From contig NZ_JAMLIE010000001.1 of the NCBI RefSeq assembly GCF_023954335.1, forward strand, positions 992,001 to 1,056,000: a DNA stretch of 64,000 nt, written 5' to 3'. Shown here piece after piece: positions 26,604 to 34,141 of this stretch; the first letter of the stretch is position 1, and each line of letters begins with the position of its first letter. This stretch comes from Aquamicrobium sp. (lineage in GTDB: Bacteria; Pseudomonadota; Alphaproteobacteria; Rhizobiales; Rhizobiaceae). A program made the position numbers and the translations under genes. The notes beneath the pieces were generated by a model. That model was not told the DNA's origin, made no database searches, and saw only the letters and a list, made by a program, of their open reading frames with translations.

Positions 26604-27667
26604 ACGAAAGACCTGAATTCACCGGCGTCGACCTGCTCGACGGGGCGCGCCTGCCCGCAAGGTTCGATGGCCCCGAGGAACTGGACACCTTCATCGCCCG
26701 CCCGTCGCGCGCGCTGATCGACGACCTTGCCGAGGTCGACGGCGACATCATGATCCTCGGCGCCAGCGGCAAGATGGGGCCGACGCTGGCGCGGCTGGCG
26801 CGCAACGCCGCCCCCGGCCGGCGCGTGCTCGCGGTCGCCCGCTTCGGCGACCCGGCCTCGCGCGAGGAGCTCGACCGCCACGGCGTCGAGACGATCGCCT
26901 GCGACCTCCTCGACCGCGCCCAGCTCGAGGCGCTGCCGAAGGCGAAGAACGTCATCTTCATGGCCGGCCGCAAGTTCGGCTCGGGCGGCAGCCAGCCGCT
27001 GACATGGGCGACCAACACCTATATGCCGGCCGTCGTCGCCGAAGTGTTCCGCGCCTCGCGCATCGTCGCCTTCTCCACGGGCTGCGTCTATGCCTTCACC
27101 CCGGTCGACGGCATGGGCTCGGACGAGGGCGCGCCGCTCGACCCGCCCGGCGAGTACGCCCAGTCCTGCATCGGCCGCGAGCGACTGATCGAGCATTTCT
27201 CGCAGGTCCACGGCACGCCGGGCCGGCTGTTCAGGCTGAACTACGCCATCGACCTGCGCTACGGCGTCCTGCACGACGTCGCGGTCAAGGTGCGCGACGG
27301 TCTGCCGGTCGACGTCTCGATGGGCCATGTCAACGTCATCTGGCAGGGCGACGCCAACGCCATCGCCCTGCGCTGCCTGAAGCAGGCGACGGTGCCGACC
27401 AGCCCGATCAACGTCACCGGGCCGGAGGTCATCTCCGTGCGCTGGCTGGCCGAAACCTTCGGCGCGATGCTGGGCAAGGCGCCGGTCATCACCGGCAGCG
27501 AGGCGCCGAGTGCCTGGCTCTCCAACGCCAGGGCATCCAACGGCCTGTTCGGCTACCCGCTGGTGCCGCTCGACAAGATGATGACATGGACCGCCGACTG
27601 GGTGGCGCGCAGCCTGCCGTCGCACAACAAGCCGACGCATTTCGAGGCGCGCGATGGCACCTATTGA
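26600..27667 (+). CDS. NAD-dependent epimerase/dehydratase family protein
   Basis: The 355-residue protein has an extended-SDR fold: GDIMILGASGKMGPTLARLA is the nucleotide loop, FSTGCVYAFTP contains the Ser/Thr region and the end MMTWTADWVARSLPSHNKPTHFE is conserved. The usual YxxxK is unclear: EYAQSCIGRERL has Tyr but no Lys four residues later, so catalysis may differ from sugar epimerases. GTG 26600 overlaps the permease stop. It lies in a catabolic operon with an aldolase-like protein and probably acts on the imported compound. Confidence 0.8.
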   Translation: MNERPEFTGVDLLDGARLPARFDGPEELDTFIARPSRALIDDLAEVDGDIMILGASGKMGPTLARLARNAAPGRRVLAVARFGDPASREELDRHGVETIACDLLDRAQLEALPKAKNVIFMAGRKFGSGGSQPLTWATNTYMPAVVAEVFRASRIVAFSTGCVYAFTPVDGMGSDEGAPLDPPGEYAQSCIGRERLIEHFSQVHGTPGRLFRLNYAIDLRYGVLHDVAVKVRDGLPVDVSMGHVNVIWQGDANAIALRCLKQATVPTSPINVTGPEVISVRWLAETFGAMLGKAPVITGSEAPSAWLSNARASNGLFGYPLVPLDKMMTWTADWVARSLPSHNKPTHFEARDGTY

Positions 27668-28469
27668 CGGCCCCGTCATCCTGTCGCCGGCCGATGTCGC
27701 CCAGGCGATGGAGCTGTCGGCGGAAGCGGGCTGGAACCAGCTTCCCGCCGACTGGCGCCTCTTCATGGCCCACGGCAAGGTCTTCGGCCTGTTCGACGGC
27801 ATGGTCCTCGTCGCCACCGCCGCGATCATGCCCTATGGCGACGACTTCGCCTGGATCGGCATGGTGCTGACCCGCAAGGACTGGCGCGGGCGTGGACACG
27901 GCACGGCGCTGCTGAAGACCTGCATCGCCGAACTCGAGGCTCTCGGCCGCACCGCGCTTCTCGACGCCACCCCGGCCGGCGAGCCGCTCTATCGCAGCCT
28001 CGGCTTCGAGGACGGCGAGCGGTTCACCCGCTGGCAGGGCGTGGGGGGAGGGGCCTCTGCCGCGTCCGCCACGCCCGATCCGGCGGCGCTCACGGCGGCG
28101 AACGCGGCCTTCGGCGCGGATCGCACGCCGCTTCTGATCGATTTCTCCGCCCGCTGCCCAGCTGCGCGGCGCAGCGCGCCGCAGGGCGCGGCCCATGCTT
28201 TCGGCCGGGACGGACGTATCGCGACGCAGATCGGCCCGGTCGTCGGCGCGGATGAGGCCGCGGTCGCCGAGCTGGTCGAGGGCGTCGTCGCCGCGCTGGA
28301 CGGCCCGGTGTTCCTCGATGTCGCGGACAGCCGCCCGCTGCTGGTCGAGCGGCTGCGCGCCCTCGGCTTCGCCCGGCAGCGCCCGTTCCTGCGCATGAGG
28401 AAGGGGCCGCGTCCCGCGCCGGGGCGCGCGAACGAGACGGCGGTGATCGCAGGCCCGGAATTCGGGTAG
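27654..28469 (+). CDS. GNAT-family N-acetyltransferase (two GNAT-like halves)
   Basis: The 271-residue protein has an N-terminal GNAT domain with the acetyl-CoA loop LTRKDWRGRGHGTALLKTC (about residues 78-95) and ALGRTALLDATPAGEPLYRSLGF. The C-terminal half (FDV-like DSRPLLVERLRALGFARQRPFLRM) resembles a second, degenerate GNAT domain. It overlaps the upstream gene by 14 bases. Its role in the operon could be acylation of an amine before or after cleavage; the substrate is unknown. Confidence 0.82.
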   Translation: MAPIDGPVILSPADVAQAMELSAEAGWNQLPADWRLFMAHGKVFGLFDGMVLVATAAIMPYGDDFAWIGMVLTRKDWRGRGHGTALLKTCIAELEALGRTALLDATPAGEPLYRSLGFEDGERFTRWQGVGGGASAASATPDPAALTAANAAFGADRTPLLIDFSARCPAARRSAPQGAAHAFGRDGRIATQIGPVVGADEAAVAELVEGVVAALDGPVFLDVADSRPLLVERLRALGFARQRPFLRMRKGPRPAPGRANETAVIAGPEFG

Positions 28470-28492
28470 GACGTATACAGGAAGCGAGAGAC

Positions 28493-29557
28493 ATGGGCCT
28501 TCATCACACCGACCTGCCACCCGAGATCCTCGCCACCCTGCGGCGCGGCGCGGTCATCCCCGCCCATCCGCTGGCGCTCGACGCGCAGCGCCGCTTCGAC
28601 GCGCGCCGCCAGCGGGCGCTGACGCGCTATTATGTCGATTCAGGCTCCGGCGGCCTCGCGGTCGGCGTCCACACTACGCAGTTCGCCATCCGTGACACCG
28701 GCCTCTACGAACCCGTCCTGCGCGCCGCCGCGGAGGACGCCGCCGCATGGACGGCGCGGCCGCTCGTCCTTGTCGCCGGTGTCGCCGGCAGGACGGCGCA
28801 GGCGCTCGACGAGGCGCGCATCGCCCGCGGCCTCGGCTATCACGCCGTCCTCGTCAGCATGGGCGCGATGCGCGGTGCCTCCGGTGACGAGCTGATCGCG
28901 CATTGCGAGGCCGTGGCAAGGGAAATGCCGATCATCGGCTTCTACATGCAGACCGCCGTCGGCGGCATCGCCCTCGACGCCGCGTTCTGGGAGCGGTTCG
29001 CGTCCATCGACAACGCGGTGGCGATCAAGGTCGCGCCCTTCAACCGCTATCGCACGCTGGACGTGATGCGCGGCGTCGCCGCCGCCGGCGCGGAGGAGCG
29101 CATCACGCTCTACACCGGCAATGACGACCACATCGTCGCCGACCTCGTCACACCCTTCGACATCCCGCGCGGCGACGAGATCGTGCGCCTGCGCTTTCGC
29201 GGCGGCCTGCTCGGTCACTGGTCGGTGTGGACCTCGAAGGCGGTCGAGCTGCTCGGGCGCATCCACGCCGCGGTCGACGCCGGCGGCCCTGTCCCCGCCG
29301 ATCTCCTCGGGCTCGACGCGCGCGTCACCGACTGCAACGCCGCCTTCTTCGACGTCGCCAACGATTTCCACGGCTGCATCGCCGGCTGCCACGAGGTGCT
29401 GCGCCGGCAGGGCCTGCTCGACGGCATCTGGTGCCTCGACCCGGCCGAGGGGCTTTCGACCGGCCAGGCGCGGGAGATCGACCGGGTCTGTGCGGCCCAT
29501 CCCGACCTGTCGGACGACGGCTTCGTCGCCGCGAACCGCGAAAGGTGGCTGTCATGA
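28493..29557 (+). CDS. DHDPS-family (DapA-like) aldolase/lyase
   Basis: The 354-residue protein is a TIM-barrel Schiff-base aldolase. The lysine is Lys179 in AVAIKVAPFNRYRT and the Tyr region is GFYMQTAVGG. It is about 60 residues longer than DapA, and the usual GGTTGE substrate loop is replaced by SGSGGLAVGVHTTQFAI, so it is not a lysine-pathway enzyme. Family members cleave or form 2-keto acids from pyruvate. It sits in the TetR-flanked operon and overlaps the ATPase gene in ATGA. Confidence 0.82.
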   Translation: MGLHHTDLPPEILATLRRGAVIPAHPLALDAQRRFDARRQRALTRYYVDSGSGGLAVGVHTTQFAIRDTGLYEPVLRAAAEDAAAWTARPLVLVAGVAGRTAQALDEARIARGLGYHAVLVSMGAMRGASGDELIAHCEAVAREMPIIGFYMQTAVGGIALDAAFWERFASIDNAVAIKVAPFNRYRTLDVMRGVAAAGAEERITLYTGNDDHIVADLVTPFDIPRGDEIVRLRFRGGLLGHWSVWTSKAVELLGRIHAAVDAGGPVPADLLGLDARVTDCNAAFFDVANDFHGCIAGCHEVLRRQGLLDGIWCLDPAEGLSTGQAREIDRVCAAHPDLSDDGFVAANRERWLS

Positions 29558-30348
29558 CGGCAAGCGCGCAGGAAATGCGGGACGACGCGTCTCCCCTGAT
29601 CCGCATGCGCAACGTGCGCAAGGTCTACCGCACCGGCGGCGCCGAAGCGGTCGCGGTGTCCGATGTCACGCTCGACATCCACGAGGGCGACCTGCTTTCG
29701 ATCGTCGGCCCCTCCGGCTGCGGCAAGACCACGGTCTTGAAGATACTCGCCGGACTGCACGGCGCCGACGGCGGCACGGTCAGCATCGGCGACGGCCATG
29801 GCTCGTTCGTCGAAGGGCGCGATGTCGGCATGGTGTTCCAGCAGCCGCTGCTGCTCAAATGGCGCACCATCGCCGAGAACGTCATCCTGCCGGCGCAGAT
29901 CCTCGGCCTGCCGCTCAAGGCCGCGCGCGAGCGCGCCCGCGATCTGCTGGAAATGGTCGGTCTCGGCAAGGCGGGCGACAAGTATCCGTTCGAGCTGTCG
30001 GGCGGCATGCAGCAGCGCGCCGCCATCGCCCGCGCGCTGATCCACGATCCCAAGCTGGTGCTGATGGACGAGCCGTTCGGCGCGCTCGACGCCATCACGC
30101 GCGAGAAGATGAACCTCGAAATGCTGCGCATCTGGCAGGAGAGCCGCAAGACCTTCGTCTTCGTCACCCACGGCATCCAGGAGGCGGTGTTCCTCGGCTC
30201 GCATTGCGCGGTGCTGACCGCCGGCCCCGCGCGCATGGCCGACTATTTCAGCATCGACCTGCCGCACCCGCGCAGCCTCGACATCAAGACCGGCAACGCC
30301 TTCGGCGATTACGTCAAGCGCATCTATCGCCAGCTCGATATGGGCTAA
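29554..30348 (+). CDS. ABC transporter ATP-binding protein, SsuB/ThiZ-like
   Basis: The 264-residue ATPase has Walker A GPSGCGKTT, Q-loop VFQQPLLLKWRT, signature LSGGMQQRAAIARAL, Walker B VLMDEPFGALD and H-loop VTHGIQEA. The ATG at 29554 (MTASAQEM) is coupled to the aldolase stop. It closes the operon and belongs with the permease at 25794 and the binding protein at 23765. A family B repeat lies about 100 bases downstream. Confidence 0.93.
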   Translation: MTASAQEMRDDASPLIRMRNVRKVYRTGGAEAVAVSDVTLDIHEGDLLSIVGPSGCGKTTVLKILAGLHGADGGTVSIGDGHGSFVEGRDVGMVFQQPLLLKWRTIAENVILPAQILGLPLKAARERARDLLEMVGLGKAGDKYPFELSGGMQQRAAIARALIHDPKLVLMDEPFGALDAITREKMNLEMLRIWQESRKTFVFVTHGIQEAVFLGSHCAVLTAGPARMADYFSIDLPHPRSLDIKTGNAFGDYVKRIYRQLDMG

Positions 30349-30454
30349 GCACTGCCGGGAGCTTCCGCCGCGAGGTGGAAATGGCGCGGCCGGTTCTGTC
30401 TCCAGGGGTGGAGGCAGCGCCGGCCGCGCCGCATTCAGGACGCCTTGCTTTTAC

Positions 30455-30498
30455 GCAATCCCGAACGGAAAAGCGCTTCACACTTTTCCGGGAATTGC
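30455..30498 (-). repeat. Family B palindromic intergenic repeat, copy 2
   Basis: On the minus strand it reads GCAATTCCCGGAAAAGTG, then GAAGCGCTTTTCC and finally GGGATTGCG, matching copy 1 at 15597-15640 with a few changes. It starts directly after the stop of the amidohydrolase gene, as copy 1 starts at the 3' end of the GntR gene. A 3'-end role, such as termination, is possible. Confidence 0.75.
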
Positions 30499-30499
30499 T

Positions 30500-31657
30500 T
30501 CAGCCCCGCCCGATGGCCATGCCGATCGTCTCGTTCCATAGCCCGATCCCGCTGGCGAGGATCGCGTCGTTGAAGTCGAAGCGGGGCGAGTGCAGGCCGG
30601 GATTCTCGCCGTCCTTGCCCGCGCCGAGCCACAGATAGGCGCCCGGCCGCGCCTCCAGCATGAAGGCGAAATCCTCCGCCGCCATGCTCGGCTCGGCGTC
30701 GACCACCGCAAGGCCGGACCGCGCCGCCGCCGCGCGCAGGAAGCCGGCCGCCTGCGGCGCGTTGATCGTCGCCGGGTAGCGCCGCTCGTAGCGCACATGC
30801 GCCTTGCAGCCGAAGGCTTCGCACACGCGCGCCGCCGTCAGGCCGAGCCGCTCCTCGATCAGGTCGCCGACTTCCGGCTCGAACCAGCGCGTGGTGCCGC
30901 GCAGCGCGACGCTCTCGGGGATGACGTTGTAGGCGTCGCCGCCGTGGATCTGCGTCACGGACAGCACGGCCGCCTTCAGCGGCGAGACGTTGCGCGCCGC
31001 GACCGCCTGAAGGGCGCTGACGAGCTGGCCGGCGCACAGCACCGGGTCCGCTCCTTCATGCGGCATCGCGCCATGCGCCCCGCGGCCGACCACCTCGATC
31101 TCGAAGGTCGCGAAGGCCGCCATCATCGCGCCGTCGCGCGCCACCGCCTCGCCGGGACGGAGCCCCGGCCAGTTGTGCAGCCCGTAGACGGCCTCGGCCG
31201 GAAAGTCGCGGAACAGGCCGTCGGCCACCATCTCGCGCGCGCCGCCCTCGACCTCCTCCGCCGGCTGGAAGACGAAATGGACGGTGCCGTCGAGATCGTC
31301 GCGCCGGCTGGCGAGCCCTGCGGCGGCGAGCAGCATGGCGACGTGGCCGTCATGGCCGCAGGCATGCATGATTCCGGGATTGACCGAGGCGTGGGCCGCG
31401 CCGGTCTGTTCGTGGATCGGCAGCGCGTCCATGTCGGCGCGCAAAGCCAGCGACCGCGACGACGAGCCCCTGGCGAGCGTGCCGACCACGCCCGTCCTGC
31501 CATGGCCGCGCCGGACCTCAAGCCCCCATTCAGCGAGCATCCGCGCGACGAAATCGCCGGTGCGGTGCTCCTGAAACGCCATCTCGGGATGGCGGTGCAG
31601 GTCGAGGCGCCATTGCCGGGCCTGCTCGACGAGGTCGTGGGAAAGCGTTTCGTCCAT
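30500..31657 (-). CDS. M20-family amidohydrolase (hippurate hydrolase-like)
   Basis: The 385-residue metalloenzyme has the M20D signature: LRADMDALPIHEQTGAAHASVNPGIMHACGHDGHVAML, the catalytic Glu pair in FVFQPAEEVEGGA, GLHNWPGLRPGE and the late His in SMAAEDFAFML. It would hydrolyse an N-acyl amino acid or amide. ATG 31657 (MDETLSHD) follows CAGGAAACC. It is convergent with the transporter operon; an N-acetylated intermediate made by the GNAT protein could be its substrate, which is only a guess from proximity. Confidence 0.9.
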   Translation of the reverse strand: MDETLSHDLVEQARQWRLDLHRHPEMAFQEHRTGDFVARMLAEWGLEVRRGHGRTGVVGTLARGSSSRSLALRADMDALPIHEQTGAAHASVNPGIMHACGHDGHVAMLLAAAGLASRRDDLDGTVHFVFQPAEEVEGGAREMVADGLFRDFPAEAVYGLHNWPGLRPGEAVARDGAMMAAFATFEIEVVGRGAHGAMPHEGADPVLCAGQLVSALQAVAARNVSPLKAAVLSVTQIHGGDAYNVIPESVALRGTTRWFEPEVGDLIEERLGLTAARVCEAFGCKAHVRYERRYPATINAPQAAGFLRAAAARSGLAVVDAEPSMAAEDFAFMLEARPGAYLWLGAGKDGENPGLHSPRFDFNDAILASGIGLWNETIGMAIGRG

Positions 31658-31944
31658 GGTTTCCTGCCTGTGGGTCGTGCCGGGAGGGCCTCGCCCCGCA
31701 AGCGCCGGGCGAGGCGGGGGCGAGCCGCTCCCGATGAAGCAGATATGCACCCCTGCCGCAATCCCCGCCGGTCCCTGCGCCCGCCGCGCCACCCCGGCTA
31801 ACCGGGCGCAAACGGCCGCTTTAAGCGAAACCAGCCTCTTGATCGACGGTCCAGATGTGTTACAAGGCAGCCCGAAATCGAGCGGCACCGCCTCGGCACC
31901 CGGAAGACGCCTTCCCGACGACGCGCCCGCCTCGATCCCGGTTT

Positions 31945-32018
31945 TGGGGAATAGGTTAACGGTAGACCCGCGGACTCTGACTCCGTTAGTCCTGGTTCGA
32001 ATCCAGGTTCCCCAGCCA
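31945..32018 (+). tRNA. tRNA-Gln (anticodon CUG), with encoded CCA
   Basis: The 74-base cloverleaf has a seven-pair acceptor stem (TGGGGAA/TTCCCCA), a T arm CCTGG-TTCGAAT-CCAGG and an anticodon loop CTCTGAC giving anticodon CTG. The discriminator is G and CCA is encoded. The element inserted at its 3' end restores the sequence from position 31974 on, so the gene is intact. The 287-base gap before it shows no other gene. Confidence 0.95.
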
Positions 32019-32019
32019 A
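31974..32019 (+). other. attL (46-bp core, 3' part of tRNA-Gln)
   Basis: The 46 bases from the anticodon loop to just past the CCA are identical to 50901-50946. This is the classical tRNA att core of a tyrosine integrase and marks the left end of the 19-kb element. Confidence 0.95.
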
Positions 32020-32058
32020 ACAAAATCAAGCACTTAGCTCCCAAAACCACGATAATCC

Positions 32059-32154
32059 TTGTCGCAAGTCGCGAAATTTGTCGCAACGCAAGCCATTGAT
32101 TTGTAACGAATCGTAATCTGCGGAGGCAACGAAACGCGACAAGGATGCGACAAG
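32059..32154. promoter_or_regulatory. Candidate integrase arm-type sites, left end
   Basis: Four copies of TTGTCGCA or its complement lie between the tRNA and the first phage gene: 32059-32066 and 32078-32085 in one orientation, 32136-32143 (GCGACAAG) and 32147-32154 (GCGACAAG) in the other. Two further copies lie by the right att site. The 231-base gap shows nothing else. Confidence 0.55.
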
Positions 32155-32249
32155 AGGGCGGGCCGGTGGTGCTCAATCCGGACACGATGTCCAGAATGAC
32201 GGCCCTACTCGCCGGGCGCGGATGGTGAAGCCGCGGTGCCCGGCGGATT

Positions 32250-32441
32250 TCAGGTGGTGGGCGCTTCCGGCAGCGGCATCCAGTGGGTCGGGTGAATGGA
32301 TGGGAGGCAGTCGCTATCCAGCCAGCCGTCGATCTGGAACCCGCATAGCGGGTCTCTCTCTCCGATGCAGATGCCCCTCATGTCTTCATAGAGAAGAATA
32401 CGCACCTCCCACGGCGCAGTCTCGATAGGCTGCCACTTCAT
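32250..32441 (-). CDS. Small phage protein, DUF551-like
   Basis: The 63-residue protein starts MKWQPIETAPWEVRILLYEDMRG and ends HPTHWMPLPEAP. This WQPIETAP ... HWMPLPEPP pattern is that of DUF551 proteins common in phages, whose function is unknown. Its ATG overlaps the stop of the upstream 48-residue gene (ATGA). It is the last gene of a small leftward operon. Confidence 0.75.
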   Translation of the reverse strand: MKWQPIETAPWEVRILLYEDMRGICIGERDPLCGFQIDGWLDSDCLPSIHPTHWMPLPEAPTT

Positions 32442-32584
32442 GCCGCGTCCTCCTTCATCATCGCGACGATCAGGTCGTCATAGAGCGCGGCCAGCTTCTC
32501 GCGTATCTCGCGCACCCTCGGGCTGGCCGAGCGCATCCTGCGACGGTTCTCCGCGCGGGCGGCGTAGACTTCGCGGAGGGTCAT
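32438..32584 (-). CDS. Small hypothetical phage protein (48 residues)
   Basis: The frame from ATG 32584 to TGA 32438 encodes 48 residues starting MTLREVYAARAENRRRM, strongly helical and basic, then acidic. It overlaps both neighbours by 4 bases (ATGA at each end), which is good evidence that it is a real gene in a coupled operon. No function can be assigned. Confidence 0.65.
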   Translation of the reverse strand: MTLREVYAARAENRRRMRSASPRVREIREKLAALYDDLIVAMMKEDAA

Positions 32585-32808
32585 GGCTCGGCCCTCCCAA
32601 CACTCGACCTGCCATTGTCTTCCAGCCAGCGGACAAACTCGCCAACCTTATCGCACAGCATTTCCGATGTGTGGGCCAGCCGGGAAATGTCATCGGGGTC
32701 TTTCGGGTCATGCTCACACGCATGATGCAGGGCGAGGTTCTTAAAGCGCCGAAGCTCGATCGTCTGGTTTTCCAACTCCATCGGGTCAAAGGTCACGGTT
32801 CTGGTCAT
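32581..32808 (-). CDS. Small hypothetical phage protein (75 residues)
   Basis: The 75-residue product begins MTRTVTFDPMELENQTIELRR and is helical, with one conserved-looking block HHACEHDPKDPDDISRL. It overlaps the genes on both sides by 4 bases. The family is not recognised; it belongs to the early leftward set of three to four tiny genes read from the divergent promoter region at 33072-33237. Confidence 0.6.
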   Translation of the reverse strand: MTRTVTFDPMELENQTIELRRFKNLALHHACEHDPKDPDDISRLAHTSEMLCDKVGEFVRWLEDNGRSSVGRAEP

Positions 32809-33071
32809 GCTGCGATCTCCCGCTTCAGAAATTCCTGCGCCTGATAGGCGTGGAAAATTTCATAGGCCCGCCGCATCGTCTCCCGCGCATGCCCGATGGC
32901 ATAGCTGGCCGTGTTGGCGCTTTCGGCATCCGCGGCCCGATGCGTGAAGCTGTTGCAAAACTCCTCGATGAAGTCGTGCGCCAGTAGCATGGCGTTCATG
33001 GCGGTGTTGACGCGATCCTCGACGGCCAGGATCGAGATGTCGGTGGTCGGCGGTGGTGTATGCGCGTTCAT
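32805..33071 (-). CDS. Small hypothetical phage protein (88 residues)
   Basis: The 88-residue helical protein starts MNAHTPPPTTDISILAVEDRV and ends AQEFLKREIAA. ATG 33071 follows CAGGAGTAGCCCAGC, a good ribosome-binding site, so it is the first gene of the operon. It is divergent from the XRE gene, with operator-like repeats between. No function is recognised. Confidence 0.65.
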   Translation of the reverse strand: MNAHTPPPTTDISILAVEDRVNTAMNAMLLAHDFIEEFCNSFTHRAADAESANTASYAIGHARETMRRAYEIFHAYQAQEFLKREIAA

Positions 33072-33089
33072 GCTGGGCTACTCCTGTTG

Positions 33090-33160
33090 TCAGCTATTAA
33101 AATTCAACACAACGATATTCGTTGCACGATAAATGTCAACGAAAAAAGTTGTATTTAACG
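33090..33160. promoter_or_regulatory. Divergent control region with XRE-type operator repeats
   Basis: The 166-base gap between leftward and rightward phage genes is AT-rich. It contains CAACGA-TAT-TCGTTG (33110-33124, perfect 6-bp arms) and further AACGA/GTTG half sites at 33137-33160. It has the layout of a lysogeny switch operator for the XRE protein at 33238. Confidence 0.55.
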
Positions 33161-33237
33161 AAATAGTCTGCGAAAAGAATTCTGGGCCAACCACCCACAC
33201 GGCTACCAACCGTGCACCTCACAGAGGAGATGACCCT

Positions 33238-33468
33238 ATGACGCCAGCGCAATGCCGCGCCGCCCGCGGCCTTCTGGAATGGACTCAAAGTCAACTTGCT
33301 GCCGCCGCACGGGTTGGCCTCTCGACAGTCCGTTCCTTTGAGAAGGGCGTGCATACACCCGTCACACACAATCTCACCGCCATCCGCACCGCACTCGAAT
33401 CTGCCGGCGTCGAATTCATCAACGACGAGCGCGGCGACGGCGTAGTGAGGTTGCGGGATGGCCGATGA
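33238..33468 (+). CDS. XRE-family helix-turn-helix regulator
   Basis: The 76-residue protein is a single Cro/C1-type HTH: MTPAQCRAARGLLEWTQSQLAAAARVGLSTVRSFEKG, ending with the small C-terminal strand GVEFINDERGDGVVRLRDG, which is typical of many alphaproteobacterial prophage repressors. AGAGGAGATGACCCT precedes ATG 33238. It probably binds the inverted repeats upstream. Because it is so small it could be either repressor or Cro-like antirepressor. Confidence 0.8.
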   Translation: MTPAQCRAARGLLEWTQSQLAAAARVGLSTVRSFEKGVHTPVTHNLTAIRTALESAGVEFINDERGDGVVRLRDGR

Positions 33469-33763
33469 GCCGAAAGCACTCCCCTTCCGCGCCCTCGACG
33501 CCCTGCCGCTGTTCGCCGGCGACAGGGAGATCGCGGTTGCGGTGGTGGGTAAGGCGCGCGCAGGCCATTGGGAGCGCCACACGCTACCGCTGCTTGAAAC
33601 GAAGGGCTTCCCGATAGTCGATGCCCTTCATCGGGGGCGCGCTGTGCCGCTGGTCAGGCGGTTCTATGAGTCGTATTTTGGTTTGACTGCCGGCTTTGCG
33701 ATGGCCGAGCCGGACGGGGAGGAAAAGCCATGGCAGCCAAAAAGAGCAAGGCGAGCGGGTTGA
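33458..33763 (+). CDS. Small phage protein, winged-helix-like
   Basis: The 101-residue protein (MADEPKALPFRALDALPLFAGDREIA) overlaps the XRE gene by 11 bases. The middle segment WERHTLPLLETKGFPIVDALHRGRAVPLVRRFYE recurs in small proteins of rhizobial prophages that are often described as winged-helix. No catalytic motif is visible; DNA binding is inferred, not shown. Confidence 0.65.
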   Translation: MADEPKALPFRALDALPLFAGDREIAVAVVGKARAGHWERHTLPLLETKGFPIVDALHRGRAVPLVRRFYESYFGLTAGFAMAEPDGEEKPWQPKRARRAG

Positions 33764-33795
33764 AGCACGTATCGGCTACCGCCCGCCACCCGTGA
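33730..33795 (+). pseudogene. Possible frameshifted start of the next gene
   Basis: A strong ribosome-binding site (GGGGAGGAAAAGCC) precedes ATG 33730, but the frame stops after 21 residues (MAAKKSKASGLKHVSATARHP). From about 33770 the frame of the following gene is open and reads ATRDGKATGVRLKP. A one-base shift would join the two into a longer protein. It could be a real loss-of-frame, a sequencing error or a short peptide. Confidence 0.35.
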
Positions 33796-33880
33796 CGGCA
33801 AGGCAACCGGCGTCCGTCTAAAGCCCATTGACTCCCCTCCCGCCCGCGCCATGATGCTGGCGGGGAATATGGGAGGGAAG

Positions 33881-34141
33881 ATGATGAAGCTAGACGATAT
33901 CCGAATTTTCGATATCACCTATATCTCTGAGGATGGTGTGTTCACCGGCACGGTCCGGCTAGACTTTTTCGGACCAGGTCTTCTTGAACATGACAGTATC
34001 GCCCCAGCGCACCGCGTGGATATCCAGATCCGGACGCGAATGGACAAGACGTCAACATTTGACGAGGTCGAAGCCGAACTACGAGCAAACGCGGTCCAAC
34101 TTCTAAAGGCGTCGGCTGACGCCCTAGATACCCCTACCTGA
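33881..34141 (+). CDS. Hypothetical phage protein (86 residues)
   Basis: The 86-residue protein starts MMKLDDIRIFDITYISEDG after GGGAGGGAAG and contains mixed strands and a C-terminal helix (TFDEVEAELRANAVQLLKAS). Its 3' end overlaps the convergent tape-measure gene by 8 bases. It is the last gene of the rightward set; function unknown. Confidence 0.6.
   Translation: MMKLDDIRIFDITYISEDGVFTGTVRLDFFGPGLLEHDSIAPAHRVDIQIRTRMDKTSTFDEVEAELRANAVQLLKASADALDTPT

Noticed and set aside
30590..31801. A 400-codon frame antisense to the M20 amidohydrolase
   Set aside because: No domain or ribosome-binding site; the sense frame carries the complete M20 metal site.
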